NCBI RefSeq assembly: GCF_008253865.1
Contig: NZ_CP042331.1
Location: 2,046,001-2,110,000, forward strand
Direction: 5' to 3'
From: Bosea sp. F3-2
GTDB taxonomy: Bacteria > Pseudomonadota > Alphaproteobacteria > Rhizobiales > Beijerinckiaceae
Length of the DNA stretch: 64,000 bases
The notes under the pieces were generated by a model that worked only from the letters and a program-made list of their open reading frames with translations, did no database searches and was not told the DNA's origin. Made by a program: the position numbers and the translations under genes. Positions within the stretch are counted from its first letter, which is position 1. Each line of letters begins with the position of its first letter. Below, piece after piece: positions 1 to 7,967 of the stretch.

Positions 1-414
1 GATGCCGTCGCTGCACGCAGCTTCAGCCATATCGGGCGCGGGCTCGGCTATTGGTCGGTCTTCGCCAAGGCCGAGCCGGCAGAGTTCACCGGCTATGTCG
101 GCCTGATCCCTGACGGCGGCGCCCTCGACGACATCCAGCTGAGCTATCGTTTCGAAGTGCAGCGCTGGGGCAAGGGTTATGCTCGCGAGGCGTGCACCCG
201 CCTGTTGGGCCACGCCTTCAGCACGCTCGGCTTCCCGCAGATCGGCGTCACGACCCACCCGCTCAACCTCGCCTCGCTGCGACTGGCGGAGCGGCTCGGC
301 TTCGAGGCCGCGCCGACCGACCCGGACATTCTGATCGGCGAGCCGCAGGTGCCGGCGGCACGCCTTCTGCTTACCCGCAGCGCCTGGCTCAGTCTCACGC
401 AGCCAGAGGCTTGA
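1..414 (+). CDS. GNAT family N-acetyltransferase (5' end outside window)
   Basis: The reading frame is open at base 1, so the N-terminus lies outside the window and 137 residues remain. The fragment is the C-terminal part of an acetyl-CoA-dependent N-acetyltransferase of the RimJ/RimL (Acetyltransf_3) type. The acetyl-CoA pyrophosphate loop is RWGKGYAREA (fragment residues 55-64), followed by NLASLRLAERLGF (89-101), the usual Asn-x-x-Ser helix and Leu-Gly-Phe strand of the fold. The substrate cannot be read from this fragment. Its last 20 bases overlap the 3' end of the convergent membrane-protein gene. Confidence 0.85.
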   Translation, partial: DAVAARSFSHIGRGLGYWSVFAKAEPAEFTGYVGLIPDGGALDDIQLSYRFEVQRWGKGYAREACTRLLGHAFSTLGFPQIGVTTHPLNLASLRLAERLGFEAAPTDPDILIGEPQVPAARLLLTRSAWLSLTQPEA

Positions 415-928
415 AGACGAGATAGGCCGCAGCGAGCGCGCCGATGACGCCGAGCGCGAAGAGAACGAGCTTCAGCCGCGTCATCGCGCTGGCGAAGGTG
501 ACATTGCCGCCATCGACCTGCGGATAACGATCGAGCAGGCGCGCCACGGCGAAATTCTCGGCGACATCGCAGAGCCCGCCCAGAAACCAGCCGCCGCCAC
601 AGAGCGCCGCCACCCACCAGGGCTGGCCGCGCATGGCGAGGCCGGCGATCAGCAGAGCGCCGACGATCGCATAGGTGAAGGCGCAGGCGATGTCGGCCGG
701 CAGCACGCGGTTGCGATAGCGTGCCCGCGTCTGCTCGCCATAGAGCGAGAACAGCTTCTCGACATCGGCGACGTTGTAGCCGTCCCAGTCGCTCTCCAGC
801 ATGCGCGGCACGCCCTGCCGGCTCGACCAGAAGCCGACCGCCCAGAACAGCACCACCACCAGCACGGGCCCCCAGACGAAGAAGGCGAGCGGGACGATGG
901 TCGAATAGAACGGCACGGTCTCGGTCAT
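395..928 (-). CDS. Uncharacterised inner-membrane protein, 177 aa
   Basis: I do not recognise a named family. The protein has an N-terminal hydrophobic segment (about residues 10-32), a polar middle with SDWDGYNVADVEKLFSLYG, then hydrophobic stretches near 82-98, 104-120 and 152-172, so three or four membrane passes are likely. No catalytic motif is visible. The ATG at 928 follows a normal alphaproteobacterial spacing. It converges on and overlaps the upstream GNAT gene by 20 bp, so the two 3' ends are interleaved. Function unknown. Confidence 0.75.
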   Translation of the reverse strand: MTETVPFYSTIVPLAFFVWGPVLVVVLFWAVGFWSSRQGVPRMLESDWDGYNVADVEKLFSLYGEQTRARYRNRVLPADIACAFTYAIVGALLIAGLAMRGQPWWVAALCGGGWFLGGLCDVAENFAVARLLDRYPQVDGGNVTFASAMTRLKLVLFALGVIGALAAAYLVFKPLAA

Positions 929-1022
929 GGCGGCTCGTTTCTCACGGCAGGCATCGGCGCTTCGGGGTCAGGTTATCCGGCGCGCGGGCCGCCGCCAAGC
1001 ACGGCAACCCCGCCTTCGATGC

Positions 1023-1601
1023 TCAAAGCAGCTCTTCCGGCGGCAGCAAATCGAGGCGGCGCAGTTCGACGCGCGTCTGCTGCGAATCGTAGAGCAGGAA
1101 ATACTCGTCGAGCTGCGGGGGCGCGATATCGGTCCCCGCCAGCATCGCATGGGCCTGGCCGCGATGGTGGATCTGGTGCTGGAAGAGATGCGCCAGCAGA
1201 TCGTCGATCCGCTCCTCGATCGCGCCGTGTTCGCCGCGATCCGTGGTGACGGTCGCATTGAGTGCGTTGTCCGACAGCCCGTCGCAGACGGCGATGAGGC
1301 GGCGATCGGCCGCGCTCTGTGCCTGGAACAACGCCGGCGCTTCGAAGGGCCGGAAGCGCTCGAACACCTGCCGCCCGAGCCCACCGCGCTCGAGCGCGTC
1401 GATGTAGTAGAGATCGACCATCAGGTTGTGATTCAGCGTCTCGTGCAGCGAGGGGAAGAAGCTCGTGCGCGTCGCCTTGAAGGCAGCATCGTCGAGCTTC
1501 ATGCAGGCCGAAAGCAGCCGCCAGTTCGCCCAGGCGTTGTTATGCGCCATCTTGCGGAAATGGGCGCTCAGCGGCCCGCGGCGGCTCGCGCTCTCAGACA
1601 T
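1023..1601 (-). CDS. DinB family protein
   Basis: A 192-residue four-helix-bundle protein of the DinB/YfiT type, a putative metal-dependent enzyme superfamily (many members are thiol-dependent transferases). The three metal-ligand histidines can be proposed: the early HETLNHNLMVDLYY helix (around residue 55) and the late HLFQHQIHHRGQAHAML helix (about 138-154), the typical spacing for the family. It begins 8 bp after the stop of the FAH-family gene on the same strand, so the two are probably co-transcribed. The substrate is unknown. Confidence 0.88.
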   Translation of the reverse strand: MSESASRRGPLSAHFRKMAHNNAWANWRLLSACMKLDDAAFKATRTSFFPSLHETLNHNLMVDLYYIDALERGGLGRQVFERFRPFEAPALFQAQSAADRRLIAVCDGLSDNALNATVTTDRGEHGAIEERIDDLLAHLFQHQIHHRGQAHAMLAGTDIAPPQLDEYFLLYDSQQTRVELRRLDLLPPEELL

Positions 1602-1609
1602 CGCACGAC

Positions 1610-2620
1610 TCAGACATGAGGCAGGATCTCCTGTTCGATCGCGCCGAAGATGGAGTGCCCGGCGGCGTCCTTCATCTCGATGCGGACCGTGTCGCCGAAA
1701 CGCAGGAAAGGCGTCTTCGGTTCGCCCTGGAGGATCGTCTCGACCATGCGCTGCTCGGCGATGCAGGCATAGCCGAGGCCGCCCTCCGCCGCCGGCCGGC
1801 CGGGGCCACCGCCAGTATCGCGATTCGAGACCGTGCCGGAGCCGATGATCGTCCCGGCCGAGAGCCGGCGCGTGGCGGCGGCATGGGCAACGAGCGCGCC
1901 GAAATCAAAGGTCATGTCGGCGCCGGCATCGGGCCTGCCGAAGAGGCTGCCATTGACTTGCGCCAGCAACGGCAGATGGAGCTTTCCATCCCGCCAGGCT
2001 GAGCCGAGTTCATCGGGCGTGACAGCAACCGGCGAGAAGGCGGAGGATGGCTTTGACTGAACGAATCCAAAGCCTTTCGCCAATTCGCTCGGAATCCGAT
2101 TCCGCAAGCTCACGTCGTTTGCGAGCATGACGAGGCGAATCCGGGCGAGTGCTTCCTCCCGGCTTGCTCCCATCGGCACGTCGTCGGTGACGACCGCGAT
2201 CTCGGCCTCGAAATCGATGCCGTCCTCCTCGCTTCGGGCATGAATCGGCCGGCGCGGGCCGAGCGGCGCATCGCTGCCGCCCTGATACATCAGCGGATCG
2301 GTCCAGAAGCTTTCCGGCATGGTGGCGCCCCGCGCCTTCCGGACGAGATCGACATGGTTCACATAGGCCGAGCCGTCGAGCCACTGATAGGCGCGCGGCA
2401 GCGGCGCGGCACAGTCATGCTCATGGAAACGGAAGGACGGCACGGAGCCGTGCTCCAAGCCCTCGGCGAGGTCGGCGAGGCGCGGCGCGAGCCGCTCCCA
2501 GTCGTCCAGCGCCGCCTGGAGCGTTGCGACAACGGGGAAGGCATCGGTCGCTCGGGTCAGATCCCGCGAGACGATGACAAGGCGGCCATCACGGCCATGC
2601 GCGAGCGAGGCGAGCTTCAT
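1610..2620 (-). CDS. Fumarylacetoacetate hydrolase family protein
   Basis: A 336-residue FAH-superfamily hydrolase with an N-terminal FAA_hydrolase_N-like part (about 1-80) and the catalytic FAH fold after it. The metal site is seen in IDFEAEIAVV (about residues 133-142), with acidic residues spaced as in the family. GTIIGSGTVSNRD forms the later conserved loop. Such enzymes cleave C-C bonds in acylpyruvates or 2-oxo-acid intermediates of aromatic catabolism, but the sequence does not set the substrate. It lies head to head with the DctP gene at 2683 and upstream of the DinB gene in one minus-strand unit. Confidence 0.9.
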   Translation of the reverse strand: MKLASLAHGRDGRLVIVSRDLTRATDAFPVVATLQAALDDWERLAPRLADLAEGLEHGSVPSFRFHEHDCAAPLPRAYQWLDGSAYVNHVDLVRKARGATMPESFWTDPLMYQGGSDAPLGPRRPIHARSEEDGIDFEAEIAVVTDDVPMGASREEALARIRLVMLANDVSLRNRIPSELAKGFGFVQSKPSSAFSPVAVTPDELGSAWRDGKLHLPLLAQVNGSLFGRPDAGADMTFDFGALVAHAAATRRLSAGTIIGSGTVSNRDTGGGPGRPAAEGGLGYACIAEQRMVETILQGEPKTPFLRFGDTVRIEMKDAAGHSIFGAIEQEILPHV

Positions 2621-2682
2621 CTCTTTTCATTCCTTCCCGGACGCGCCAATAAGGACGCAACGAGCCTTCGGGAGGAGACCAT

Positions 2683-3768
2683 ATGGAACGTCGCAGCTTT
2701 TTGAAAACGGGGGCACTCGCCGCCGCCGCGACGACCGTCGCGATGCCTGCGATCGCGCAGTCGCAGCCCGAGGTGAAATGGCGCCTGACCTCCAGCTTTC
2801 CGAAGTCACTCGACACCATCTTCGGCACGGCGCAACAGTTCTCGAAATACGTATCCGAGGCGACGGACGGCAAGTTCGACATCCAGGTCTTCGCCCCGGG
2901 CGAGATCGTCCCCGGCCTGCAGGCGCTCGACGCGGTCTCCTCCGGCACGGTCGAGTGCGCGCACTCGCCGACCTATTTCTACATCGGCAAGGACCCGACG
3001 CTGGGCTTGGGCACCGGCATTCCCTTCGGCCTCAACGCCCGCCAGCAGCATAGCTGGTGGTATTTCGGCGGCGGCGAGCAGATCGTGAACGGCGTGCTCG
3101 ACCGCTTCAACGCCTATTCCATCCCGTGCGGCAACTCCGGCTGCCAGATGGGCGGCTTCTTCCGCAACGAGCTGAAGAGCGTCGAGGACCTCAAGGGCCT
3201 GAAATTCCGCATCGGCGGCATGGGCGGCGCCGTGCTCGCCAAGCTCGGCGTGGTGCCGACGCAGATCGCGCCGGGCGACGTCTATCCGGCGCTGGAGCGC
3301 GGCACCATCGACGCAGCCGAATTCGTCGGCCCCTATGACGACGAGAAGCTCGGCTTCATCCGCGTCGCGAAATACTACTACTACCCCGGCTGGTGGGAGG
3401 GCGGCGCCATGCTGCACCTGATCATCGGCAAGGATGCCTGGAACAAGCTGCCGAAGCACTACCAGGCCATCGTCCAGAACGCCTGCGAGGCGGCCAATAA
3501 CTGGATGCTGGCGAAATACGACTTCGTGAACCCCGGCGGCCTGCGCCGGCTGGTGGCGCAGGGTGCGCAGCTGCGCGGCTTTCCGCTGCCGGTGATGGAA
3601 GCGGCGCTCAAGGCGGCCGAGGAGTATTATGCCGAGACCGGCGCCAAGAGCCCGGATTTCAAGAAGGGCTACGATTCGATGGTCGCCTTCCGCGGCGAGA
3701 ACCTGCTCTGGTGGCAGGTCGCGGAACTGTCCTACGATTCGTTCATGAACCGGCTGAAGGCGCGCTGA
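2683..3768 (+). CDS. TRAP-type transporter substrate-binding protein (DctP family)
   Basis: A 361-residue periplasmic solute-binding protein of the DctP/YiaO family. The N-terminus carries a twin-arginine signal: RRSFLKTG, a hydrophobic Ala-rich core, and a probable AIAQ cleavage site near residue 25. The mature start VKWRLTSSFPKSLDTIFG is shared almost word for word with the two paralogues at 46831 and 48257. The conserved GGMGGAVLAKLGVVP segment holds the arginine-containing ligand loop of the family (KFRIGG). No dctQ or dctM membrane gene is adjacent, so this is an orphan binding protein. A MarR regulator follows after 19 bp. Confidence 0.93.
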   Translation: MERRSFLKTGALAAAATTVAMPAIAQSQPEVKWRLTSSFPKSLDTIFGTAQQFSKYVSEATDGKFDIQVFAPGEIVPGLQALDAVSSGTVECAHSPTYFYIGKDPTLGLGTGIPFGLNARQQHSWWYFGGGEQIVNGVLDRFNAYSIPCGNSGCQMGGFFRNELKSVEDLKGLKFRIGGMGGAVLAKLGVVPTQIAPGDVYPALERGTIDAAEFVGPYDDEKLGFIRVAKYYYYPGWWEGGAMLHLIIGKDAWNKLPKHYQAIVQNACEAANNWMLAKYDFVNPGGLRRLVAQGAQLRGFPLPVMEAALKAAEEYYAETGAKSPDFKKGYDSMVAFRGENLLWWQVAELSYDSFMNRLKAR

Positions 3769-3787
3769 GGCGCGCCCTTTCATCGCC

Positions 3788-4285
3788 ATGTCAACGAAAC
3801 CGACGAACGAACCCGAAACCAAGGCCCTCCATCTGGAGCGCTTCCTGCCCTATCGCCTCAACGTCGTCGGCACGCTGGGCGGCCGCGCGCTCGGGCGCAT
3901 CTATGGCGAGCATTTCGGCATCGGCATCCCGGAATGGCGGGTGGTGGCGCAGCTCGGCGAATTCGGCAAGCTGACATCGCGCGACATCGGCGAGCTCGCC
4001 CAGATGCACAAGACCAAGGTCTCGCGTGCCGTCAGCGAGTTGGAGAAGCGCGGCCTCGTCTCGCGTTCCGAGAACCGGCAGGACCGGCGCGAATCCTTCG
4101 TGACGCTGACCGCTGCGGGCAAGCGCATCTACGACCAGATCGTGCCGCTGGCGCTCGGCTTCGAAGCGCGCTGGGTCGAAGACATCGCCCCCGACGAGCT
4201 CAAAGTGTTCGAGCGCGTGCTGTCGATCCTGACCGAGCGCGGCCGCCACCTCGCCGGCGGCTATCGCGACGAGGACGGAACCTAG
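3788..4285 (+). CDS. MarR family transcriptional regulator
   Basis: A 165-residue winged-helix regulator. The recognition-helix region reads LTSRDIGELAQMHKTKVSRAV (about 62-82), followed by the wing motif RSENRQDRRESFVTLT (about 94-109), the standard MarR DxRxxxxxLT arrangement. It starts 19 bp after the DctP gene stop and is probably read from the same transcript, so it may control that binding protein in response to a ligand; this is inference. A REP-like hairpin follows its stop codon. Confidence 0.9.
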   Translation: MSTKPTNEPETKALHLERFLPYRLNVVGTLGGRALGRIYGEHFGIGIPEWRVVAQLGEFGKLTSRDIGELAQMHKTKVSRAVSELEKRGLVSRSENRQDRRESFVTLTAAGKRIYDQIVPLALGFEARWVEDIAPDELKVFERVLSILTERGRHLAGGYRDEDGT

Positions 4286-4307
4286 TCTCCAGCCCACCAC
4301 TTTTGCC

Positions 4308-4418
4308 GTCATCCCGGACAAGCCGCGAAGCGGCGCCGATCCGGGATCCATGCCGGAGCGCTGCCGGCTGAGGCTCAGGCATGGATCCCGGGTCTCCCTC
4401 CGGTCGCCCGGGATGACA
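4308..4418. repeat. REP-like palindromic intergenic element
   Basis: The 5' arm GTCATCCCGG and 3' arm CCGGGATGAC bracket internal complementary arms (GATCCGGGATCCATGCC and GGCATGGATCCCGGG), so the whole element can fold into a long branched hairpin. It lies between convergent genes (MarR regulator and purC) and may also act as a terminator. It belongs to the same broad family as the elements near 9295, 33777, 55586, 57855 and 60848. Confidence 0.8.
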
Positions 4419-4448
4419 CGCCAAGAGCGGGAGCTTTGGTAAAAACTC

Positions 4449-5399
4449 CTAGAAATACCGCGCCAGGTTGCGCCTGATCCGCGGCAGCGGGTCCTCGCCC
4501 TTCGGCGGGTAGGCGAAGGGTTGTCCCGTGATGGTCTCGAAGGCGCGAACATAAACCGCCGAGGCCTGGTCGATCAGCTCCTGCGGGATCGGCGGCAGCG
4601 CTTCCTTGTAGGGGTCGCAGCGGGCGACCACCCAGTTGCGCACGAAATCCTTGTCGAAGGATTCGGGCTTCTCGCCGGCGGCGAAGCGGGCCGGATAGCT
4701 CTCGGCGAACCAGTAGCGGCTCGAATCCGGCGTGTGGATCTCGTCAGCCAGGAAGATGCGCCCCTCGGCATCGGTGCCGAATTCGTATTTGGTGTCGGCG
4801 AGGATGAGGCCGTGCTCGCGAGCGAGCTTCTGGCCGCGCGCGAAGAGCGCGAGCGCGTAAGCCGAGACGGTGTCCCACTGCTTCTGCGTCAGCAAACCGC
4901 CCTCGACGATCTGGCGTTCGGAGAGCGGTTCGTCATGGCCGCCGTCGAAGGCCTTGCTCGTCGGCGTGATGATCGCCTGCGGCAGCTCCTGATTGTCGCG
5001 CAAGCCGTCCGGCAGGGTGATGCCGTACATCTCGCGCTGGCCCTGCTTGTAGAGCGTCAGGATCGAGGTGCCGGTCGTGCCGGCCAGATAGCCGCGCACG
5101 ACGATCTCGACCGGCAGGATCGCGAGGCGCTCGCCAACCACCACGTTGGGATCGGGATATTCGACGACATGGTTGGGGCAGATGTCGGCGGTCTGCTCGA
5201 ACCAGTAGCGCGCCGTCTGGGTCAGCACCTGGCCCTTCAGGGGGATCGATGCGATGGCGCGGTCGAAGGCGGAGAGCCGGTCGGTCGAGATCAGGATGCG
5301 CTTGCCGTCGGGCAGGTCGTAGTTCTCGCGGACCTTGCCGCGATAGTAGTTCGGCAGCTCCGGGATGACGGCTTCGTGAAGAGGCAGATAATCGGACAT
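4449..5399 (-). CDS. purC: Phosphoribosylaminoimidazole-succinocarboxamide synthase
   Basis: A 316-residue SAICAR synthase, which joins CAIR and aspartate using ATP in de novo purine synthesis. Visible family signatures are YRGKVRENYDLPDGKRILIS (about 19-38, nucleotide-binding Lys region), DRLSAFD (about 40-46), VEIVVRGYLAGT (about 98-109) and LADTKYEFG (about 200-208). The length fits the longer eukaryote-like PurC form found in many proteobacteria rather than the roughly 240-residue E. coli form. It stands alone here, without other pur genes. Confidence 0.96.
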   Translation of the reverse strand: MSDYLPLHEAVIPELPNYYRGKVRENYDLPDGKRILISTDRLSAFDRAIASIPLKGQVLTQTARYWFEQTADICPNHVVEYPDPNVVVGERLAILPVEIVVRGYLAGTTGTSILTLYKQGQREMYGITLPDGLRDNQELPQAIITPTSKAFDGGHDEPLSERQIVEGGLLTQKQWDTVSAYALALFARGQKLAREHGLILADTKYEFGTDAEGRIFLADEIHTPDSSRYWFAESYPARFAAGEKPESFDKDFVRNWVVARCDPYKEALPPIPQELIDQASAVYVRAFETITGQPFAYPPKGEDPLPRIRRNLARYF

Positions 5400-5463
5400 G
5401 GCGGAGCTTGCCTCTTTGACGGAGCGCGAGGGCAGGCGCCGGAGCGCCGTTCAGGCTGCTCTT

Positions 5464-5519
5464 CTAGAGCATTGCGCGAAAAAGTGGGTACCGGTTTTTC
5501 GCTTAAGGCAATGCTCTAA
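5464..5519. repeat. TAGAGCAT hairpin repeat (type b)
   Basis: Arms TAGAGCATTG and CAATGCTCTA pair, and an inner pair GCGAAAAA / TTTTTCGC extends the hairpin. It sits upstream of purC. It is a relative of the type (b) elements at 20324, 34809, 47913 and 62995, which share the AGAGCAT and TGCTCTA ends. Confidence 0.8.
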
Positions 5520-5527
5520 ACTTTTAG

Positions 5528-5581
5528 AATCGATCACGGTCTTCGCATTTTGACGGTTCCGTCAAAACGCGGCGTGATCTA
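5528..5581. repeat. Hairpin repeat interrupted at its right end by the IS element
   Basis: The outer arms GATCACG and CGTGATC enclose an inner perfect hairpin TTTTGACGG-ttc-CGTCAAAA (about 5549-5567). The right arm ends in CTA, directly followed by the first base of the IS inverted repeat, so the insertion hit the CTAG that typically ends such elements here. Confidence 0.7.
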
Positions 5582-5641
5582 GGCTCAGGACCTATTAAAT
5601 TGGTTTGATCTGTGATTCACGGTGTCTGGGAGGATGCCGTG

Positions 5642-6396
5642 ATGGGTGATTTGTTTTTGCTGAGCGAGCGCCAGATGGCGAGGATATCGCCGCATTTTCC
5701 GCTCTCGCATGGCGTGCCGCGGGTCGACGATCGTCGCGTGGTGAGCGGCATCGTCTACGTCATCCGCAACGGCCTGCAGTGGAAGGACGCGCCCAAGAAC
5801 TATGGCCCGCACAAGACGCTCTATAACCGCTTCATCCGCTGGAGCCGGCTCGGCGTCTTCGACCGCATCTTCGCCGGTCTTGCCGGCGAAGGGCCGAAGC
5901 CGGAGCGGATCATGATCGACGCGACGCATCTGAAGGCGCACCGCACGGCGGCGAGCCTGCTCAAAAAGGGGCTCTTCCCCGTCGTATCGGGCGCACCAAG
6001 GGCGGGCTGAACTCCAAGCTCCACACCGTCTGCGACGATACCGGCCGCCCGATCATCATGCTGCTCTCGGAAGGCCAGATGAGCGACCACAAGGGCGCAA
6101 GCCTCGTGCTCGTGGCCCTGCCGCCAGCCAAAACCCTCATCGCCGATCGCGGCTACGACAGCGCCGCGTTCCGCCAGGCGCTGGTCGCCAAAGGCATCGA
6201 ACCCTGCATTCCATCGAGCAGAAGCCGGAAAACCCCTTATCCCTACGACAAGACGCTCTATCGCCAGCGCCACAAGGTCGAGAACCTCTTCGCCAAGCTC
6301 AAAGACTGGCGGCGCATCGCCACACGCTACGACCGATGCGCCCACACCTTCTTCTCGGCAATCTGTATCGCCGCTACCGTCATCTTCTGGCTCTGA
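5642..6396 (+). CDS. IS5 family transposase, made by programmed -1 frameshift
   Basis: The DDE transposase of the IS element lies in two frames. The first frame runs from the ATG at 5642 to 6010 and carries the helix-turn-helix part and the first aspartate in MIDATHLKAH. The second frame (to 6396) carries the second aspartate in LIADRGYD and the glutamate in RHKVENLFAKLKDWRRI. A -1 shift at the slippery run 5962-5968 gives KKGALPRRIGRTKGGLNSKL across the joint, which restores the usual IS427-group sequence. All three catalytic residues are present. An ATG at 5612 is an alternative start. Confidence 0.92.
5962..5968 (+). other. Probable -1 ribosomal frameshift site in the transposase
   Basis: The heptamer C-AAA-AAG, followed by GGGG, is in the correct phase for a tandem -1 slip from frame AAA AAG. 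Slippage here yields the family-typical LLKKGALPRRIGRTKGG joint, whereas the zero frame runs on to a stop at 6008-6010. Confidence 0.75.
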
Positions 6397-6624
6397 TCAA
6401 CGAGTCCTGAGCCTAGCGAAAGCGTAGGTTTTCCACCACCGCGACGGCGCGCGCTTCCGCGGATTGCTGCAACGGCCCGAATATGGCATGCGAAGCCTTG
6501 AGCGGGAGCGAGGTCCGCGGCGCCCCGGCGCAGGCCGCTCCATAGTTCCGTCGTGTTTGGCGGGTGTTGTTGGACGGAGCCGGCAAACCGGCTTTCGACA
6601 ATGGATGGCGTGACCCGACCTGCG

Positions 6625-7779
6625 ATGATCCTGCGACTTTCCAGACGTTTCGGCATGGCGCTGCTGGCGCTGGCGGCCCTCAGCGGGCCTGCCGCAGCGC
6701 AATCGCCCTCCTGCGATGCCTGGCGCTCGGAGCTCGAAGGCCTGCAGGGCCGCAGCGGCGGTGATCCCCGCGCGGCGCAGGCGGCCCAGCGCGTCGGTGC
6801 ACAGCTTTCGCAGCTCACCGAGCAATATCGCGCCATGGGCTGCGAACGTGCCTTCGGCATTTTCGATTCGGGCCCGCCGCAATGCGGCGCGATCCGCGCC
6901 CAGCTCGGCCAGTTGCAATCGCAATACGCGGCGCTGCAGCGGCAGGCCCAGGGCGGCGGCGTCGAGCAGCGGCGCGCCCAGCTCGCCGCCGCGATCAACA
7001 ACAATTGCCGGGCACAGCCGCGCGGTTTCTTCGAGACGATCTTCGGGCTCGAGCCGCGCCGCGGCGAGGTTGATTCGACCCTGCCGGAGCTTGACCCCGA
7101 GCAGCCGACGGAACCGGCGAAGCCGCGACTCGGCGGCCCGCAGACCGTCTGCGTGAGAACCTGCGACGGCTTCTTCTTCCCGCTGAGCAACAACACCGGT
7201 AATCCCGACGAGATGTGCCAGGCGCTCTGCCCGGGCACCGAAACGCTCGCTTACGGCATGAGTGCTGGCGGCGACGTCCAGAACGCGGCTTCCCGCTCGA
7301 CCGGGCAGCCCTATTCCTCCCTGCCGAATGCGCTGAAGTACACGCGCAGCTTCGATGCAGCCTGCACCTGCCGTGGCCAGGGCGAGAGCTGGTCGGCAGC
7401 GCTCAAGAACGCCGAGTACCTGCTCGACAAGCGCAAAGGCGACGTCATCCTCACCGAGCAGCGCGCTGCCGAACTCTCGCGCCCGAAAATCGATCCGAAG
7501 GCCGAGGCCAAGCGGCGGGGCACCGCGCAGCAGCCAGCTCCGGCAACGCCGGGCGGTGCGCCCGAGACCGCGGACGAGAAGCCGATGCCGTCCGAGAATT
7601 CGCCGACTTCGGGCACCGAGTCGGCCGGCGTCGGCCCAGACATCGTCGGCGAACAGGTGCTCGACAAGAAGGACGGCCTGAAGAGCGAGTCGCGTAGCGT
7701 CACTGGCGAACGTCGCACCGTTCGGATCGTCGCCCCCAACCTCGCGCCCAATCTGAGTCCGCAGCTCGTGCGGCCCTGA
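6625..7779 (+). CDS. DUF2865 domain-containing secreted protein
   Basis: A secreted protein of 384 residues from this start, with a signal peptide MILRLSRRFGMALLALAALS and an AAAQ cleavage site. The first third is Gln/Ala-rich and probably helical, with several Cys. The DUF2865 core is around TVCVRTCDGFFFPLSNNTG, followed by CQALCPGTETLAYGMSAGGD, with paired Cys residues and a last Cys pair in CTCRGQG. The C-terminus is low-complexity Pro/Glu-rich. The family is common in Hyphomicrobiales and its function is not established. In-frame ATGs also exist at 6553 and 6601; I chose 6625 because it gives a clean signal peptide. Confidence 0.85.
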   Translation: MILRLSRRFGMALLALAALSGPAAAQSPSCDAWRSELEGLQGRSGGDPRAAQAAQRVGAQLSQLTEQYRAMGCERAFGIFDSGPPQCGAIRAQLGQLQSQYAALQRQAQGGGVEQRRAQLAAAINNNCRAQPRGFFETIFGLEPRRGEVDSTLPELDPEQPTEPAKPRLGGPQTVCVRTCDGFFFPLSNNTGNPDEMCQALCPGTETLAYGMSAGGDVQNAASRSTGQPYSSLPNALKYTRSFDAACTCRGQGESWSAALKNAEYLLDKRKGDVILTEQRAAELSRPKIDPKAEAKRRGTAQQPAPATPGGAPETADEKPMPSENSPTSGTESAGVGPDIVGEQVLDKKDGLKSESRSVTGERRTVRIVAPNLAPNLSPQLVRP

Positions 7780-7967
7780 CCCGACAAAGTTCCATGCACT
7801 TGACGCAAGGATGCCGGCACGAAGCCAGCGCGCCGGCCGCTGGACGCATGGCTAAAACCAGCGCATAAGGGGCCACCAAGCCGCCCTCGGGAGGCCGCCA
7901 GACCGCCTCCACGGCCTTTTGGGGTCGCGCGCTCGCTTCTGACGCTCCCCAGCTCCAGAAGGCCGCC

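Larger units (their letters stand above)
5582..6413 (+). mobile_element. IS5 family (IS427-like) insertion sequence, complete
   Basis: An 832-bp element with 10-bp perfect terminal inverted repeats, GGCTCAGGAC at the left end and GTCCTGAGCC at the right end, and partial matching further in. It is flanked by a TA duplication (5580-5581 and 6414-6415) within CTAG context, as expected for the IS427 subgroup. The size, two-frame transposase and target preference all agree. Both ends and the full transposase are present, so it could be active. Confidence 0.9.
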
